Below are positions 9,655 to 19,839 of a stretch of DNA of 64,000 bases, piece after piece. Position numbers and translations under genes: made by a program. The stretch comes from Halopseudomonas laoshanensis (lineage in GTDB: Bacteria; Pseudomonadota; Gammaproteobacteria; Pseudomonadales; Pseudomonadaceae): positions 806,001-870,000 of the forward strand of contig NZ_QOVF01000002.1 of the NCBI RefSeq assembly GCF_008365385.1, given 5' to 3'. Under the pieces are notes generated by a model, which ran no database searches, had not been told where the DNA came from, and saw only the letters and a program-made list of their open reading frames with translations. The number at the start of each line of letters is the position of its first letter. The first letter of the stretch is position 1.

Positions 9655-10422
9655 ATGAAGCTGTTCTCTCTGACGATACTGCTCTGGCTGATGGCTTGCA
9701 TGAACGTGCAAGCCGGATCAGTGCATATTGTCAGTGAGGATTGGCCACCCTTTATTTACGCAGAAGACGGCGAGATAAAAGGGGCCGACAAAGACATTAC
9801 CGAGCAGGTGCTCAACCAGCTTGGCTACCAGGTAACCTGGCAACTGATGCCCTGGCGACGGGTACTGCACGATGTAGCGACCGGGACTGCCGATGCGATT
9901 CTGGACATAGCTCCGCACGAGGATCACCAGGACACATATCTGTTCACTGGCGAGCCGTTATCCAGCCACGAAACCGTGCTGTTCCATGATCTGCGGCGTC
10001 CTTTCGCCTTCAATGATCTCGGCGACCTAAACGGCTTGGTGATTGGCGTATCCCCTGGCTACCTATACAACAATCCCGAATTCATCGGTTCAGACGCCTT
10101 CTTCCGCGAGCCCGCGCCCAGCTTCGAAGCCAATTTCCAAAAACTTCTGCGCGGCCGTGTCGATCTGGTGGCGATGAGTCGCCCGGTCGGCATTTACACC
10201 AGTCGCACGCTAGGCATCGAAAATCAGATCAGTTTCCATCGGCAACCACTGAGTAGCAGCGATTTTTATCTGGCGTTTCATCGTGCGGAAAAATGGCAGG
10301 ACCCCAGTGAGCAGTTTTCCCGGGCATTACGGGAGTTCAAGAAAACCAAGCAGTACCACGAAATCCTTCAGGAATACGGCCTTCAGTCCGATGACGGTTT
10401 CTTGAGCCTGGCAACCCCCTAA
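9655..10422 (+). CDS. Periplasmic amino acid-type solute-binding protein
   Basis: 255 residues with a signal peptide ('LTILLWLMACMNVQA', cleavage near residue 21) followed by a bacterial extracellular solute-binding protein family 3 fold: 'IVSEDWPPFIYAEDGEIKGAD' is the usual first strand of polar amino acid binding proteins, and 'LNGLVIGVSPGYLY' the mid-domain hinge region. The protein is short and has no permease or ATPase gene beside it. Many such orphan proteins in pseudomonads act in sensing or have unknown ligands. The start was placed at the ATG at 9655; a GTG at 9640 would add five residues. Ligand unknown. Confidence 0.75.
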   Translation: MKLFSLTILLWLMACMNVQAGSVHIVSEDWPPFIYAEDGEIKGADKDITEQVLNQLGYQVTWQLMPWRRVLHDVATGTADAILDIAPHEDHQDTYLFTGEPLSSHETVLFHDLRRPFAFNDLGDLNGLVIGVSPGYLYNNPEFIGSDAFFREPAPSFEANFQKLLRGRVDLVAMSRPVGIYTSRTLGIENQISFHRQPLSSSDFYLAFHRAEKWQDPSEQFSRALREFKKTKQYHEILQEYGLQSDDGFLSLATP

Positions 10423-10462
10423 CCGCCGGGCAGACCGCACTGCGCTGTAGCGCGCTTTCTGT

Positions 10463-10468
10463 TATACT
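10463..10468 (+). promoter_or_regulatory. -10 box candidate for rhlE
   Basis: TATACT in the gap before rhlE, about 65 bases from its ATG. No clear -35 box is seen 17 bases upstream. The leader between it and the ATG can form GGCCG/CGGCC and CCCTGT/ACAGGG hairpins, which may matter for cold or autoregulatory control of a helicase gene. Confidence 0.35.
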
Positions 10469-10534
10469 CCGCGCTCTTCATTATCGGCCGCACGGACAAC
10501 CCCTGTTCGCAACGGCCATCACAGGGTTATCTGA

Positions 10535-12037
10535 ATGTCCTTTGCTACTCTCGGTCTCTCCGACGTGCTCGTGCGCGCCGTTGCTGCCACTGGTTATACC
10601 TCTCCTACTCCCGTCCAGGCCCAAGCCATCCCCGCCGTACTTGAAGGTCGCGACCTGATGGTCGCCGCTCAAACCGGTACCGGCAAGACCGCAGGCTTTG
10701 CTCTGCCGATCATCGAAAAGCTGTTCCCTGGCGGACACCCCGATTCTACCCACCGTCGCGCGCCGAAACAGGTTCGCGTACTGGTACTGACACCCACGCG
10801 CGAACTGGCTGCTCAGGTGCATGAAAGCTTTGTGACTTACGGCGGCGAGCTGCCAATGAAAACCGCCTGCATTTTCGGCGGTGTGGGCGCTAACCCACAG
10901 ATGAAAGCCATTGCTCCCGGCCTGGATGTGCTGGTTGCCTGCCCCGGTCGCCTGCTGGATCTGGTCGGCCAACGCGCCGTGGATCTGTCCAAAGTAGAAA
11001 TCCTGGTACTCGACGAAGCTGACCGCATGCTCGACATGGGCTTTGTGCATGACGTCAAGAAAGTCATCGCCAAGCTACCCAGTCAGCGTCAGAGCCTGCT
11101 GTTCTCGGCAACTTTCTCGAAAGAGATCACCGAGCTGGCCAACAAGCTGCTGGACAATCCGGCGCGGATTCAGGTTACCCCGCCTAACACCACGGTCGAA
11201 CGCATTTCACAGACGGTTTATCGTGTCCCTGCCGGCCACAAACGCGCGCTGGTTGCTCACTTGATCACCATGGGCGCGTGGGAGCAGGTACTGGTCTTTA
11301 CGCGTACCAAGCATGGCGCCAACCGCCTCGCCGAGTACCTGGACAAGAACGGCCTGCCCGCTGCAGCGATTCACGGCAACAAGAGCCAGAGCGCTCGCAC
11401 CAAAGCCTTGGCCGACTTCAAGGCCAACAAGCTGCGTATTCTGGTCGCTACCGATATCGCCGCACGCGGTCTGGATATCGATCAGTTGCCACACGTGGTC
11501 AACTTTGAGCTTCCCAATGTTTCCGAAGACTACGTGCACCGCATCGGCCGTACCGGTCGTGCCGGTCGCAGCGGCGGCGCCGTGTCGCTGGTCAGCCCGG
11601 ACGAAGAGAAACTGCTCAAGGCCATCGAACGCATGACCAAGCAGCAGATTGACGAAGGCACGCTGGAAGGCTTTGAGCCACCGGCGCAGGGCGAACTGAA
11701 CAGTGATCGTCCCGAACGTGCGCGCGGTGCGCCCAGTGCCGGCCGAGGCCAACGCCCCGCCGGTAATGGTGCAGGTGCCGGTCGTGGCCAAGGCCGTAGC
11801 GACAAACCGCGCTCGGAAAAGCCACGCAGCGACAAGCCGCGTAGTGATCGCCCACGCAGCAACCAGCCACCGCGTGCTGCTCGCCCCAATAGCGAGCCAC
11901 AGGACAGCGTGAGTGAAGAGCGCCGGCATCAGGCTCACGGCAACAAGGCTGCGCCAAGCACGCCGCGTACTGATAGCCCGCGAAAGCCAGCTGGCAATCG
12001 ACCACAGCGTGAAAAACCTGCACTGTTTGGCCGTTAA
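10535..12037 (+). CDS. rhlE: DEAD-box ATP-dependent RNA helicase, RhlE type
   Basis: 500 residues. Seen in order: Q-motif region '[18 protein letters not shown]' near residue 23-40, motif I 'AQTGTGKT' near 46, 'PTRELAAQ' near 88, DEAD box '[13 protein letters not shown]' near 155, 'SATF' near 190, and motif VI '[11 protein letters not shown]' near 337. The C-terminal about 100 residues are a basic low-complexity tail with repeats of the form K-P-R-S-D, typical of RhlE-like helicases and expected to bind RNA. It unwinds short RNA duplexes in ribosome assembly and mRNA decay, often at low temperature. Single-gene unit followed by a strong terminator. Confidence 0.93.
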   Translation: MSFATLGLSDVLVRAVAATGYTSPTPVQAQAIPAVLEGRDLMVAAQTGTGKTAGFALPIIEKLFPGGHPDSTHRRAPKQVRVLVLTPTRELAAQVHESFVTYGGELPMKTACIFGGVGANPQMKAIAPGLDVLVACPGRLLDLVGQRAVDLSKVEILVLDEADRMLDMGFVHDVKKVIAKLPSQRQSLLFSATFSKEITELANKLLDNPARIQVTPPNTTVERISQTVYRVPAGHKRALVAHLITMGAWEQVLVFTRTKHGANRLAEYLDKNGLPAAAIHGNKSQSARTKALADFKANKLRILVATDIAARGLDIDQLPHVVNFELPNVSEDYVHRIGRTGRAGRSGGAVSLVSPDEEKLLKAIERMTKQQIDEGTLEGFEPPAQGELNSDRPERARGAPSAGRGQRPAGNGAGAGRGQGRSDKPRSEKPRSDKPRSDRPRSNQPPRAARPNSEPQDSVSEERRHQAHGNKAAPSTPRTDSPRKPAGNRPQREKPALFGR

Positions 12038-12051
12038 GCCAATCTAGCTGC

Positions 12052-12084
12052 AAAAAAAACGGGCCTTGAATGGCCCGTTTTTTT
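12052..12084 (+). terminator. Intrinsic terminator after rhlE
   Basis: An A tract, stem CGGGCC with GGCCCG around a short loop, then seven T residues at 12078-12084. It is symmetrical enough to work for the opposite strand (end of the pga operon) as well. Confidence 0.9.
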
Positions 12085-12151
12085 ATCTTCCAGTTCTCCA
12101 GCAGCCGGCCCAATCGGATGTCGATTCGGCTGGCGCACCTTTACTATTGCA

Positions 12152-12637
12152 TCAGGTGCGTTCGCCTACCAACTCCGGCTTTGCCTGCTGCTTGCGAGCG
12201 GCATAGTGCTTGTTCAGGTCCGGCATCTCCACCGATAACAAGTGCCCGTCTTCATCATTATGGACGGTCAGCACCTGCTGCTCCTGGAGCAGCTTGGTCA
12301 AGCGCGGGTCCACCCCGAAACTGCTCGAAAGGGTTGCATCACTCATAATTGGCACGCGCTTACGGCGCTCGAAACCGGCTGCCTGCTTTCTGCGATAAGT
12401 CGCCCAGATACTGAGGATACAAGCCACCAACAGACTCAGGACCAGATACAACAGCAAGCTGTCCAGCCCCGATAGGAGCTGTGTACCCATCTCGATTCGC
12501 GGTCCCTGCTTTTGATCGTCGATCAAGTCGATAATGCCGTTGTACATCAACCAGATGAACACCACCCAGGCAATAACCGTCAGGATGATATCAACCAGGC
12601 GGGGCAACCAGTGCCGCGGCGTATGTATCAGATTCAT
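12152..12637 (-). CDS. pgaD: Poly-N-acetylglucosamine synthase auxiliary subunit PgaD
   Basis: 161-residue inner-membrane protein. Two hydrophobic helices are visible (about residues 13-35 and 57-80), followed by a charged cytoplasmic tail. PgaD binds the PgaC glycosyltransferase, and in known systems the PgaCD complex is switched on by cyclic di-GMP. ATG at 12637 overlaps the pgaC stop (ATGA), with AGGAG six bases upstream. Small PgaD proteins diverge strongly, so the call rests mainly on the place in the operon and the two-helix layout. The C-terminal extension of about 80 residues is longer than the minimal family core. Confidence 0.82.
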   Translation of the reverse strand: MNLIHTPRHWLPRLVDIILTVIAWVVFIWLMYNGIIDLIDDQKQGPRIEMGTQLLSGLDSLLLYLVLSLLVACILSIWATYRRKQAAGFERRKRVPIMSDATLSSSFGVDPRLTKLLQEQQVLTVHNDEDGHLLSVEMPDLNKHYAARKQQAKPELVGERT

Positions 12638-13974
12638 TTTTCGCTCCTCGCAATACCGCGGTCCGGGCTAATCCAGCGCGCGCGTTCCTGCCGCGGCCTG
12701 AGCATGACTCTTGGAAAGCTCGCTAGGGTGGTGAACAACGTGATGGTCCAGAACACCAGCGGGTACCAGATAACCCAGAACAGCGTGCGCCCGAGCTTCT
12801 CCTCATAGCGACGCTCAATGAACAGGCTAAGGCTGAATTGCATCAGGCAGACAGAGGCCAACACCAGACCGGTGAACCCTGGCGGTATGATGCGCACCAC
12901 TTGCAGGCTCTCGGGTAGCACGAAAAACAAGCCCAGTGCCCACAGCACAACGGTGATGGCGAAGGTGAAAGCCCATACCGCCGAGAGACAGAATTCGATC
13001 AGCAACGGCCACATATAGCGGAAACGCCATTGCCAGATACTGGCGATATTCTTGCGCAACACCTCGGCGCCGCCGCGTGACCAGCGCAAGCGCTGCTTCC
13101 ACAAACCGCGTAGCGTTTCCGGCATAAGGATCCAGCACAGTGCCCGCGGCTCATAGAAAATCGACCAGTGATCGAGCTGCAACTTCCAGCTGATGTCGAT
13201 ATCTTCGGTGATCATGTCCGGGCTCCAATACTCGACCCGGTCCAATGCACTGCGGCGGAACGCCGCGACCACACCCGAGACCGTGAACACCCGGCCATAC
13301 ACTCGCTGCGTACGCTTGATCAAACCGATAATCGAGGAAAACTCGCCGACTTGAATACGCCCGATCAACGTGGAGCGCGTACGAATCCGGGGGTTACCGG
13401 TCACTGCGCCCACACGCGGATTCTCAATCAGTGGCGCGACCAGATAGGCAACGGCGTCTTCGGCTAGCAGAGCATCGCCGTCAATACAGACGAGATATTC
13501 GCTGCGCGCAGCCAGTGCACCCATACGCAAAGCGACGGCCTTGCCCTGATTCTTGGCCAGATGCACCACGCGCAAATGGGGATTTTGCTCGGCAAGCTGA
13601 TCCAGCAATTCACCTGTGTCATCGCTGGAGCCGTCGTTGATCGCGACCACTTCGATGTTCTCATAGCGCTGCGCTAGCGCCGCCCCAACGGTTTCCGCCA
13701 CGCGCGGGCCTTCGTTGAAGCAGGGTATCAGGATGGATACCAGCGGATTGCCCACTAACTCGGGAGCAGGCACGTCACCATCGCGCGACCAAGGCCACTT
13801 GCGCTCCCAGTTCAACCAGAAGAACAGCCCCCCGGCTATCCACAATGCAGACATCAGCAGCGGGTAGAAAAACACGAAGTTAAGCAGCAATGTGCCGGTG
13901 ATGGCCAGGGCCAGGGCCAAAGGGCCCAGCAACACCAGCACTAACACCAGAATGGCAATGATCCGTTCTTTCAT
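12634..13974 (-). CDS. pgaC: Poly-beta-1,6-N-acetyl-D-glucosamine synthase PgaC
   Basis: 446-residue processive family 2 glycosyltransferase of the inner membrane, which polymerises UDP-GlcNAc into PGA. Seen: N-terminal membrane helices, '[10 protein letters not shown]' near residue 73, '[12 protein letters not shown]' near 102, 'VCIDGDALL' near 154, the catalytic '[10 protein letters not shown]' near 247 and 'QRLRWSRGG' near 285, then C-terminal helices. The ATG at 13974 overlaps the pgaB stop by ATGA with GGAG nine bases before; an in-frame GTG five codons upstream is possible but lacks a ribosome site. Third gene of pgaABCD. Confidence 0.95.
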   Translation of the reverse strand: MKERIIAILVLVLVLLGPLALALAITGTLLLNFVFFYPLLMSALWIAGGLFFWLNWERKWPWSRDGDVPAPELVGNPLVSILIPCFNEGPRVAETVGAALAQRYENIEVVAINDGSSDDTGELLDQLAEQNPHLRVVHLAKNQGKAVALRMGALAARSEYLVCIDGDALLAEDAVAYLVAPLIENPRVGAVTGNPRIRTRSTLIGRIQVGEFSSIIGLIKRTQRVYGRVFTVSGVVAAFRRSALDRVEYWSPDMITEDIDISWKLQLDHWSIFYEPRALCWILMPETLRGLWKQRLRWSRGGAEVLRKNIASIWQWRFRYMWPLLIEFCLSAVWAFTFAITVVLWALGLFFVLPESLQVVRIIPPGFTGLVLASVCLMQFSLSLFIERRYEEKLGRTLFWVIWYPLVFWTITLFTTLASFPRVMLRPRQERARWISPDRGIARSEK

Positions 13975-15977
13975 CGCTGGGTACTCCACGCATTGGACAA
14001 TGCAGGGCGTATCAGCTCAAGGCGCGGATTATCAGTATGGAAATCATCCGGGTAGTAGCCGAAGTGACGTACTCCCTCCCATTGCAGACGATGCATCCAT
14101 CTGACCAGCAGCTCGCTATCGATCGGACCTTCCTTACCCACGCGCCAATCGCGGGCCTGCAATTCAAAGATGGTTTTGTTCATCGCATCAGGGTACTGCT
14201 TGACCTGTAGCACCAGACGCGACAGCCAGGCGTCGGAATCTGCTTTGCTGACCCCTTCCATCAAAGGCATCGCCATGATGGCGGTCCAGTCATAGTTGTT
14301 GAGGAAGTCATGCATGTTCTGCGCGAACCAGGCCTCGCTTTCCGGCTCGAGGATCGGCATGGCAAATATGTTCCGGGCCGTCTTCACCTGCGGCCCGCGA
14401 ATGGCCTTGACCTTATCCGCCAGCTCCAGCGTGAAATCGATCAGGTACTGGCTCTTGAAACGCGTCCAGGCAGCCATTTGCTCCGGATCAGACCGCAACG
14501 CATTCAAATCCGAATGCAAACCTACTGCCGCATAGGCCTCCCGTGCGGCACTACCGGCATCTTCAAAATCCGAAAGCAGCGCATCATCATGGAACAGCAG
14601 GCCCTGAAAACTTGCACTTGCGGCGAGGTCTTCATATATCTCGCCTACCTGTTTGCGCACCCTGGGATCGAATGGTGAAAGCCGCTGGTACTGCACCGGG
14701 TTCACTGCCGCCTCACTACCGCCGGCAGCGTCAATCGCGGTCACCCTAGGCAGCGCCGGATCCAGGTCAAAACTCAAGACCGGCATCCAAGCAAAGACAT
14801 CAACGCCCGCCCGGGTACGCAACTGCCAGGCAGCGCGATTAAACAAGTCAGCACGCATAGGCAAGTGACGGTTGGGGAAGTACAGCTCCTTGACCGTGCC
14901 GTCGCCGGTGGGATCAGCGTAAGCCTGCAGAAATACGGTATTGATGCGCAGATCGGCGATACGCTGAATCAACACGCCCAGGTTAGCCTCCATCTGCACC
15001 GGGTCGGGATCATAAACGTAATCCAGATCCACATGAGCAATCCGCTTTGCCGCGGTATTCTGCATACCGCTGACGGCCGCAGCGAAGCTTTGGGTGCTGG
15101 GATCTTCCCCGATCAAATAACGCCCGGTATCACGAAGGTTCTGCACCGTCGCCAAACCACCTTCCAACGTCATCGCCATCTGGTAGCCGTTCTTGTCTAT
15201 CACTTCCAGCGCCATGCCACTGGCAGCGCCATACGGCCATACCCAGACCCGCGGGCTGCGCCCGGTGACCTCACGTAATTTCTGACTGATCCGCTGAACA
15301 TCGGTATTCAACCGGGTCTTATAGGCCTCGACTGTTTCGTACTGACCGGTGGCCGAATCATATTGGCGATTGGCCGCTGCAGGCAGCATGTTGCCCTGCA
15401 CGTTAGCCAGCGTACCGAAGTGCAGGTTATCGGTATGAGCTGCAATTTCGACCAATCCCGAGTCGGCTATCTCGCGAATGTCCGCGCGGGTGGCGAAACG
15501 TTCACGCGGTACGGCAAGACCGCCAAAATCAACCGCCTGATCGGCCGGCGTATCCATCCAGGCACCCACCGGTGCCAGCACGGCGGGCCACTGATAGGCT
15601 CTGAGTACCGGCAGCACCCGCTCCCGGAAACTGCTGAAGCCGTCATCGAAGCTGAGCAACACAGCCTTTGCCGGGAGATCCGCGCCGCCTTGACGAGCCT
15701 CAAGAATCTGATCGATAGAGACGGCCTGATAGCCGTTCTCGCGCAACCAGGCAAGCTGGTCGAGCATGTTCAAGGTGCGCACTGACAGGAAGGCGTTGTC
15801 CGGATTGGCATCCTGCACATCGTGGTAGACCAGCGCCAGAACATGGTTCTTTGGCCATTCAGCTTCCCCGAGTGCTTCCGGTCGATCCTGCGGGGCGGTG
15901 AAAGGTATCGTCTGTTGCGCACAAGCGGCACTGAACAACAGGGTCAATAACAGGAAAATTCGACCGAGCACTATCAT
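13971..15977 (-). CDS. pgaB: PGA N-deacetylase / hydrolase lipoprotein PgaB
   Basis: 668 residues. A lipoprotein signal ('[12 protein letters not shown]', lipobox cysteine near residue 20) anchors it in the outer membrane, facing the periplasm. The N-terminal polysaccharide deacetylase (NodB) domain shows '[10 protein letters not shown]' near 48, '[11 protein letters not shown]' near 108 and '[12 protein letters not shown]' near 180. The C-terminal half is the PgaB-type glycoside hydrolase domain ('[12 protein letters not shown]', '[13 protein letters not shown]'). It partially deacetylates PGA, which is needed for export. The ATG at 15977 has AGGGA five bases before; a GTG directly before it would overlap pgaA. 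Second gene of the operon. Confidence 0.94.
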   Translation of the reverse strand: MIVLGRIFLLLTLLFSAACAQQTIPFTAPQDRPEALGEAEWPKNHVLALVYHDVQDANPDNAFLSVRTLNMLDQLAWLRENGYQAVSIDQILEARQGGADLPAKAVLLSFDDGFSSFRERVLPVLRAYQWPAVLAPVGAWMDTPADQAVDFGGLAVPRERFATRADIREIADSGLVEIAAHTDNLHFGTLANVQGNMLPAAANRQYDSATGQYETVEAYKTRLNTDVQRISQKLREVTGRSPRVWVWPYGAASGMALEVIDKNGYQMAMTLEGGLATVQNLRDTGRYLIGEDPSTQSFAAAVSGMQNTAAKRIAHVDLDYVYDPDPVQMEANLGVLIQRIADLRINTVFLQAYADPTGDGTVKELYFPNRHLPMRADLFNRAAWQLRTRAGVDVFAWMPVLSFDLDPALPRVTAIDAAGGSEAAVNPVQYQRLSPFDPRVRKQVGEIYEDLAASASFQGLLFHDDALLSDFEDAGSAAREAYAAVGLHSDLNALRSDPEQMAAWTRFKSQYLIDFTLELADKVKAIRGPQVKTARNIFAMPILEPESEAWFAQNMHDFLNNYDWTAIMAMPLMEGVSKADSDAWLSRLVLQVKQYPDAMNKTIFELQARDWRVGKEGPIDSELLVRWMHRLQWEGVRHFGYYPDDFHTDNPRLELIRPALSNAWSTQR

Positions 15978-18427
15978 CACAGTCCCTTGAATCGGAAGTT
16001 GACGTCGAGGACAAGCCGGTATTCCTGCTCGCGATCCCCATCATAGGGTCTGCTCAAGGCAGACAGCAGGAAGCCACTATCAAACACATCATTCATGCGT
16101 AGACGCTGCCCATAACCGAGCAAACCCATGCCGCCGCCACCGAAGTCGCGCTGATCGTAATATCCCAGGCCGAACTGCAGATCCTGACTCCAGACCGTCT
16201 CGTAGCGACGATGCAGAATGTGCGACAGATTCAGCGTAGAGAGCACGCTGGCATCCGACTCCGGGTTGAAGTACGGGCCTTCGCCGCCCTGGCTGTTGCG
16301 GCTGGTGGATAACTCCAAACCCGCGTCGAGGATCATGCGGGGGGCGGTAAATACCCGCTGACTGCCGTCTAGCACCAGGCTCAAGCGGTCGTTACCGTCA
16401 CTGAAGGACATCGGCAGGACAGTCAGGCTGACTTCCCGCCGCTCGCTTTCACGCCAGCGCGCGTAGCCCGTGAGGCTGTCTGCGTCGATGTTGCTGTTCA
16501 AAGCACGAAGTGGCGTTGATGCCGACAGCAGTTCAGCTGACCAGCCGTACTGCCAGACATCACTGGCATCGTGGACACCCGACAGCCTGGCGCCCGCGCG
16601 GCGGCCAAAGCCAAATTCGTGACTGGAGAATTCAGCCTCCAAGGTGTTGTTGCGTATGCGGTGCTCGATACCGGCACGCAGCCAGTCGTGATCCGCATCA
16701 CCCTCTTCGAACTCACCGCGGCCGATACCACCGCCGGCGAACACCCGCCAGTCTTCCTTGAATGGCGAGCTGTACACTACTGTTTCCAGGCCAAAGTCGC
16801 TGCCGCCAGAAACGCTGTCTTCATCGCTTTTGCCGCGATACCCGGCAATCCGCAACTCGGCCATGTGATGAACGTCGCGCAAGCGGTCTACGCGTTGAGC
16901 ACGAAGATTTTCCGGAAAGCGCTCAACCAGGTCGTCGGCCAGCACATCAGCTTGCCGCCATTCCTGCAGCGTCAGGGCATTCAGGGCCTGGCCCGCTTCG
17001 ACGTCTACGGTTCTGGGCGCAGTGTTCTCAGCAATCTTCAACTGCTCTTCAGCGCGCCGTGGCCAACCTCGGGCGGCATAAACGCTGGCGCGGCTGGTGC
17101 GCAATGAGACGTTGCCTGGGGCAGCGTCGGACAAGCTATCAAAAGCCTGCTGAGCTGCCGGCAAGTCGTCACGGTAAAGAGCGTTATTGGCGACCAGAAT
17201 CTGACTGTCGAGCCATTTATTGTTCGGCCGTCCCTCGGGTACGCCCAGAGGATAAATGCGTTCAGGCTGCGCCTCGGCCAATTGCTTGCTGAGCCGATCA
17301 GCCTCTTCCAGCTCTTCGCTTTCAATCAATGCGTAGTACAGGCTTTGGTGATCACTCAACCAGCTCTGGTCCTTGTCATTGCTGGCAGCAATGACTTCAC
17401 GGTACAGCTCGGCAGACAGTTCAGGCTGGCGTAGATAGAGCATGGCACTGGCGGCCCAGCGCAACGCATATGGCGGCAGGGCGACCTGCATGTCTTTCAG
17501 TGCATAGTACTCATCAACAACACCTTGCATGTCCACTCGGGCATGCAAGGCGCCCATACGGTCAACCCGCACACGAATGACTTCGGCCTGAGCTTCGGGC
17601 AAGGCTTCCCACTCTTGCATCATTGCGTCAGCCTGAGCCAGTGCCCGGTCGGCAATCACAAAGCGCTCTGATTCGGAACGGGTTGAGGTGTCGGCCAAGC
17701 GCACGCGCTCAGCCAGAGCGTCGGCGCGCATGATGCGGAGCTCCTCGTCGCCGAGCAGTTCAGGATGCTGCTCGGCAATGCCCAGAGCCAGCACCGGCAG
17801 ACCCGCGCGCTGCAGCGCGAACAGATACTCGCGCAACACATCGCGCCGGCCGGGGGCCAATTTCCACGCCCGGTCATACTCCGCCAACGACGCATGCTGC
17901 TGCCCGTCATGCATCAATGCATAACCCAGTGCCAAGCGCGCTTCCAACTGTTTGGGAGCCTGTTCAGTCCAAACCCGGGCACGCTTGATCGCAGCCGGCG
18001 TTTGGCCCATATCGGCCATGGTCATCAACTGCGCCTGCAGCAGATCGGCTCGAGCTGGCGCTAGAGAGCGGGCTAGCAGGAAGCCATTCACCGCCTCTTC
18101 CCACTCGCCGCGATTGCGCCGGGCACGCGCCATTGCCGCTACGGTATCGGGATTTTTTGCATAGAAAGCGGTATTGGACTGATAGAGCCGCAACACTTCG
18201 TCGTCTTCACCAGCCCAACTGGCTATCAGTAGAAGATCTGTTTGCTGAACCGGGGTCAGCGAGGGGAGTTGGCGCAGGTAGTCCAATGCAGGCTGCTGGT
18301 CGCCAAGGCGAGCGCGTTCTATCAGATCAACATAAGCCTGATCAGCCCAGACAAGACTGGAGCCCAAAGTCAAACCCAAGGAGAAACAGCAAGCAATAAC
18401 TCGCCTCCCTGCTAAGTTACTGAGCAA
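15977..18427 (-). CDS. pgaA: PGA export outer-membrane protein PgaA
   Basis: 816 residues from the chosen start: signal peptide ('VIACCFSLGLTLGSSLVWA'), a long TPR-type helical periplasmic domain (about residues 30-500, with repeats such as 'RNRGEWEEAVNGFLLARSLAP'), and a C-terminal beta-barrel with alternating hydrophobic strands ending in 'VNFRFKGL'. PgaA is the secretion pore for deacetylated PGA. The start is unusual: a TTG at 18427 has AGGAG exactly seven bases upstream, while the first ATG (18475) and a GTG at 18436 have none, so TTG seems best; the signal peptide supports it. First gene of pgaABCD, preceded by nested palindromes. Confidence 0.9.
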   Translation of the reverse strand: MLSNLAGRRVIACCFSLGLTLGSSLVWADQAYVDLIERARLGDQQPALDYLRQLPSLTPVQQTDLLLIASWAGEDDEVLRLYQSNTAFYAKNPDTVAAMARARRNRGEWEEAVNGFLLARSLAPARADLLQAQLMTMADMGQTPAAIKRARVWTEQAPKQLEARLALGYALMHDGQQHASLAEYDRAWKLAPGRRDVLREYLFALQRAGLPVLALGIAEQHPELLGDEELRIMRADALAERVRLADTSTRSESERFVIADRALAQADAMMQEWEALPEAQAEVIRVRVDRMGALHARVDMQGVVDEYYALKDMQVALPPYALRWAASAMLYLRQPELSAELYREVIAASNDKDQSWLSDHQSLYYALIESEELEEADRLSKQLAEAQPERIYPLGVPEGRPNNKWLDSQILVANNALYRDDLPAAQQAFDSLSDAAPGNVSLRTSRASVYAARGWPRRAEEQLKIAENTAPRTVDVEAGQALNALTLQEWRQADVLADDLVERFPENLRAQRVDRLRDVHHMAELRIAGYRGKSDEDSVSGGSDFGLETVVYSSPFKEDWRVFAGGGIGRGEFEEGDADHDWLRAGIEHRIRNNTLEAEFSSHEFGFGRRAGARLSGVHDASDVWQYGWSAELLSASTPLRALNSNIDADSLTGYARWRESERREVSLTVLPMSFSDGNDRLSLVLDGSQRVFTAPRMILDAGLELSTSRNSQGGEGPYFNPESDASVLSTLNLSHILHRRYETVWSQDLQFGLGYYDQRDFGGGGMGLLGYGQRLRMNDVFDSGFLLSALSRPYDGDREQEYRLVLDVNFRFKGL

Positions 18428-18494
18428 ATCGGTCACTCCTTTTGTAACGCGCAAATACAGCAAAGAGCCATGCACGACGATCCGTGATGGCTTA

Positions 18495-18548
18495 TTAGTA
18501 TCAAGACAATACTATAGTATTATTAATTGTAACGCGGAATGATACTAA
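18495..18548. promoter_or_regulatory. Nested palindromes in the pga promoter region
   Basis: An outer inverted repeat TTAGTATCA (18495-18503) and TGATACTAA (18540-18548) encloses a perfect 14-base palindrome AATACTATAGTATT (18508-18521). The region is AT-rich between GC-rich genes and lies just upstream of pgaA. This geometry suggests a binding site for a dimeric or cooperative regulator overlapping the promoter. In E. coli pgaABCD is activated by NhaR, but whether the same protein acts here is unknown. Confidence 0.5.
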
Positions 18549-18603
18549 ATTGACGCTTTATTTATTTAGGGCCGCATAAGACATTTTTTTGGCGCCCAAA
18601 ACA

Positions 18604-18631
18604 AAAAGAGCCGCCAAAGCAAGGCGGCTCC
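18604..18631 (-). terminator. Intrinsic terminator for the 79-residue exported protein gene
   Basis: Read on the minus strand: GAGCCGCC and GGCGGCTC around a seven-base loop, followed by TTTTTG. It lies 40 bases after the stop of the small gene and separates it from the pga promoter. Confidence 0.85.
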
Positions 18632-18671
18632 ACTGCAGGATTAGACAACCTGCTGTTGACGCTAGTGCAAC

Positions 18672-18911
18672 TTATTCTTCCAGCAAGGTAAGCGCTTCGC
18701 CGAGCACCTCTACCGATTCGCTGTGTTTACCCGCCTTGTGCAGACTTTCACCCTCAGCGCGCAATTCCTGAACGCGCTCCAGAACCGCAGGATCCGCAGG
18801 TGGATTGCTCTCAAGCAAGGCATCAATGCGCTCCATGTCGGCAGGGCAATGCATGGCAAACAATGGCGTACTCAGTAAGGCAGTGACGAAGAATATGGCA
18901 ATGCGGCGCAT
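18672..18911 (-). CDS. Small exported protein of unknown function
   Basis: 79 residues. Signal peptide 'MRRIAIFFVTALLSTPLFA', then a short mature part with 'CPADMERIDALLE', rich in Glu, Leu and Ala and predicted helical; the C-terminal 'HSESVEVLGEALTLLEE' looks like half of a TPR-like hairpin. One cysteine remains in the mature protein. The ATG at 18911 is well supported by GGAGGT seven bases upstream. Not recognised as a named family; similar short periplasmic helical proteins are frequent in pseudomonads. It is a single-gene unit with its own terminator, next to but divided from pgaABCD. Confidence 0.75.
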   Translation of the reverse strand: MRRIAIFFVTALLSTPLFAMHCPADMERIDALLESNPPADPAVLERVQELRAEGESLHKAGKHSESVEVLGEALTLLEE

Positions 18912-19105
18912 GTAGCGTACCTCCGTTAAAATCAATGGATAGAAATAGCTCCGGCTAAAGTATAGACAGTTTACGGCCAGCGGCACCCTGCGTAGGCCAT
19001 GCCACCACACACAGGGAAATCACCAGCTATAGTTATCAGGCGGGATGCTACCGACGCAGCCCCGAAAGACGTGCAAAGACAAACACGACGATAAAGGAGC
19101 ATCCA

Positions 19106-19834
19106 GTGATGCACGTAAAGCATGGAATGTTTCGGCCTGACGCGGCTCGGCCTGACCTGGCTCGGCCTGACGTGGCTCGGTCAGAAGCGGCTCGGCCTGG
19201 TTTGGCGCTGCCTATTGCATCAAGATCTGCCTTCACTTTACTGCTGCTCGGTCTATGGAGTACCGGCCTGCACGCGCAAAGCATCTCGCCACAGCCGGAG
19301 CCCGGCTTATGGCGCAGCGAAGCGACTACCTTGATCAACGGCAAGGATCTGCAGGCAGCCTTGCGCTCCGCCCAGGACGATATGTTCAAGGACTTACCGG
19401 AAGAGCAACGGTCGATGTTGCGTGAAGCGCTCGGCGACCCACCCGAGATAGGTGTGGGCATGGAGTGCATCAGTGCCGAGGACGCGCGCAATCTCACCAA
19501 CCCCGAGAAGCTGATCGACAGCGCCCGCAAGGACATGCCCGAATGCACATTGCAAGCGGAGGAAGCCAGCGAGTCCAGCCTGCGGGTGGTCGGCAATTGC
19601 ACCGGAAGCGACGGTTTTAACGGCGACATGCATGGCGAACTGACCATGGTCAGCCCGCGAGAAATGCGCACACGTTTCACCGGTCAGGGGGTGATGCAGC
19701 TAGACGCCGAGCAGGCACCGGAACATTTGCAGCACGTGGCCACCGGCGAGCCGGTGAATATTGAGCATAGTGAGAAATCCACCTGGGTCTCGGCGGACTG
19801 CGGCGCCCTGCAATCCTCTGAACTCAACTACTGA
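19106..19834 (+). CDS. Exported DUF3617-like protein with repeat-expanded N-terminus
   Basis: 242 residues. An odd basic N-terminal stretch of about 35 residues made of R-P-D-x-A units comes before a hydrophobic signal segment ('AFTLLLLGLWSTGLHAQ'). The mature part begins 'PEPGLWRSEATTLINGK' and contains four cysteines, as in the DUF3617 periplasmic family, whose function is not known. GGAG stands six bases before a GTG at 19106 with ATG directly following; either may start. The n-region is encoded by five tandem 15-base units, so the signal peptide is unusually long and the true start might be later in some strains. Isolated gene, convergent with gcdG (5 bases apart). Confidence 0.7.
   Translation: MMHVKHGMFRPDAARPDLARPDVARSEAARPGLALPIASRSAFTLLLLGLWSTGLHAQSISPQPEPGLWRSEATTLINGKDLQAALRSAQDDMFKDLPEEQRSMLREALGDPPEIGVGMECISAEDARNLTNPEKLIDSARKDMPECTLQAEEASESSLRVVGNCTGSDGFNGDMHGELTMVSPREMRTRFTGQGVMQLDAEQAPEHLQHVATGEPVNIEHSEKSTWVSADCGALQSSELNY
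19132..19206 (+). repeat. Five tandem 15-bp units inside the DUF3617-like gene
   Basis: Units of the form TCGGCCTGACNTGGC at 19132, 19147, 19162, 19177 (diverged) and 19192 (diverged). Because 15 is a multiple of three the repeat stays in frame and encodes R-P-D-x-A-like pentads. The copy number could vary by slippage without loss of frame. Confidence 0.9.
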
Positions 19835-19839
19835 CAGGA

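Noticed and set aside
19132-19206. Short repeats as a CRISPR-like array
   Set aside because: The units are directly adjacent without spacers, 15 bases long and in frame within a gene.
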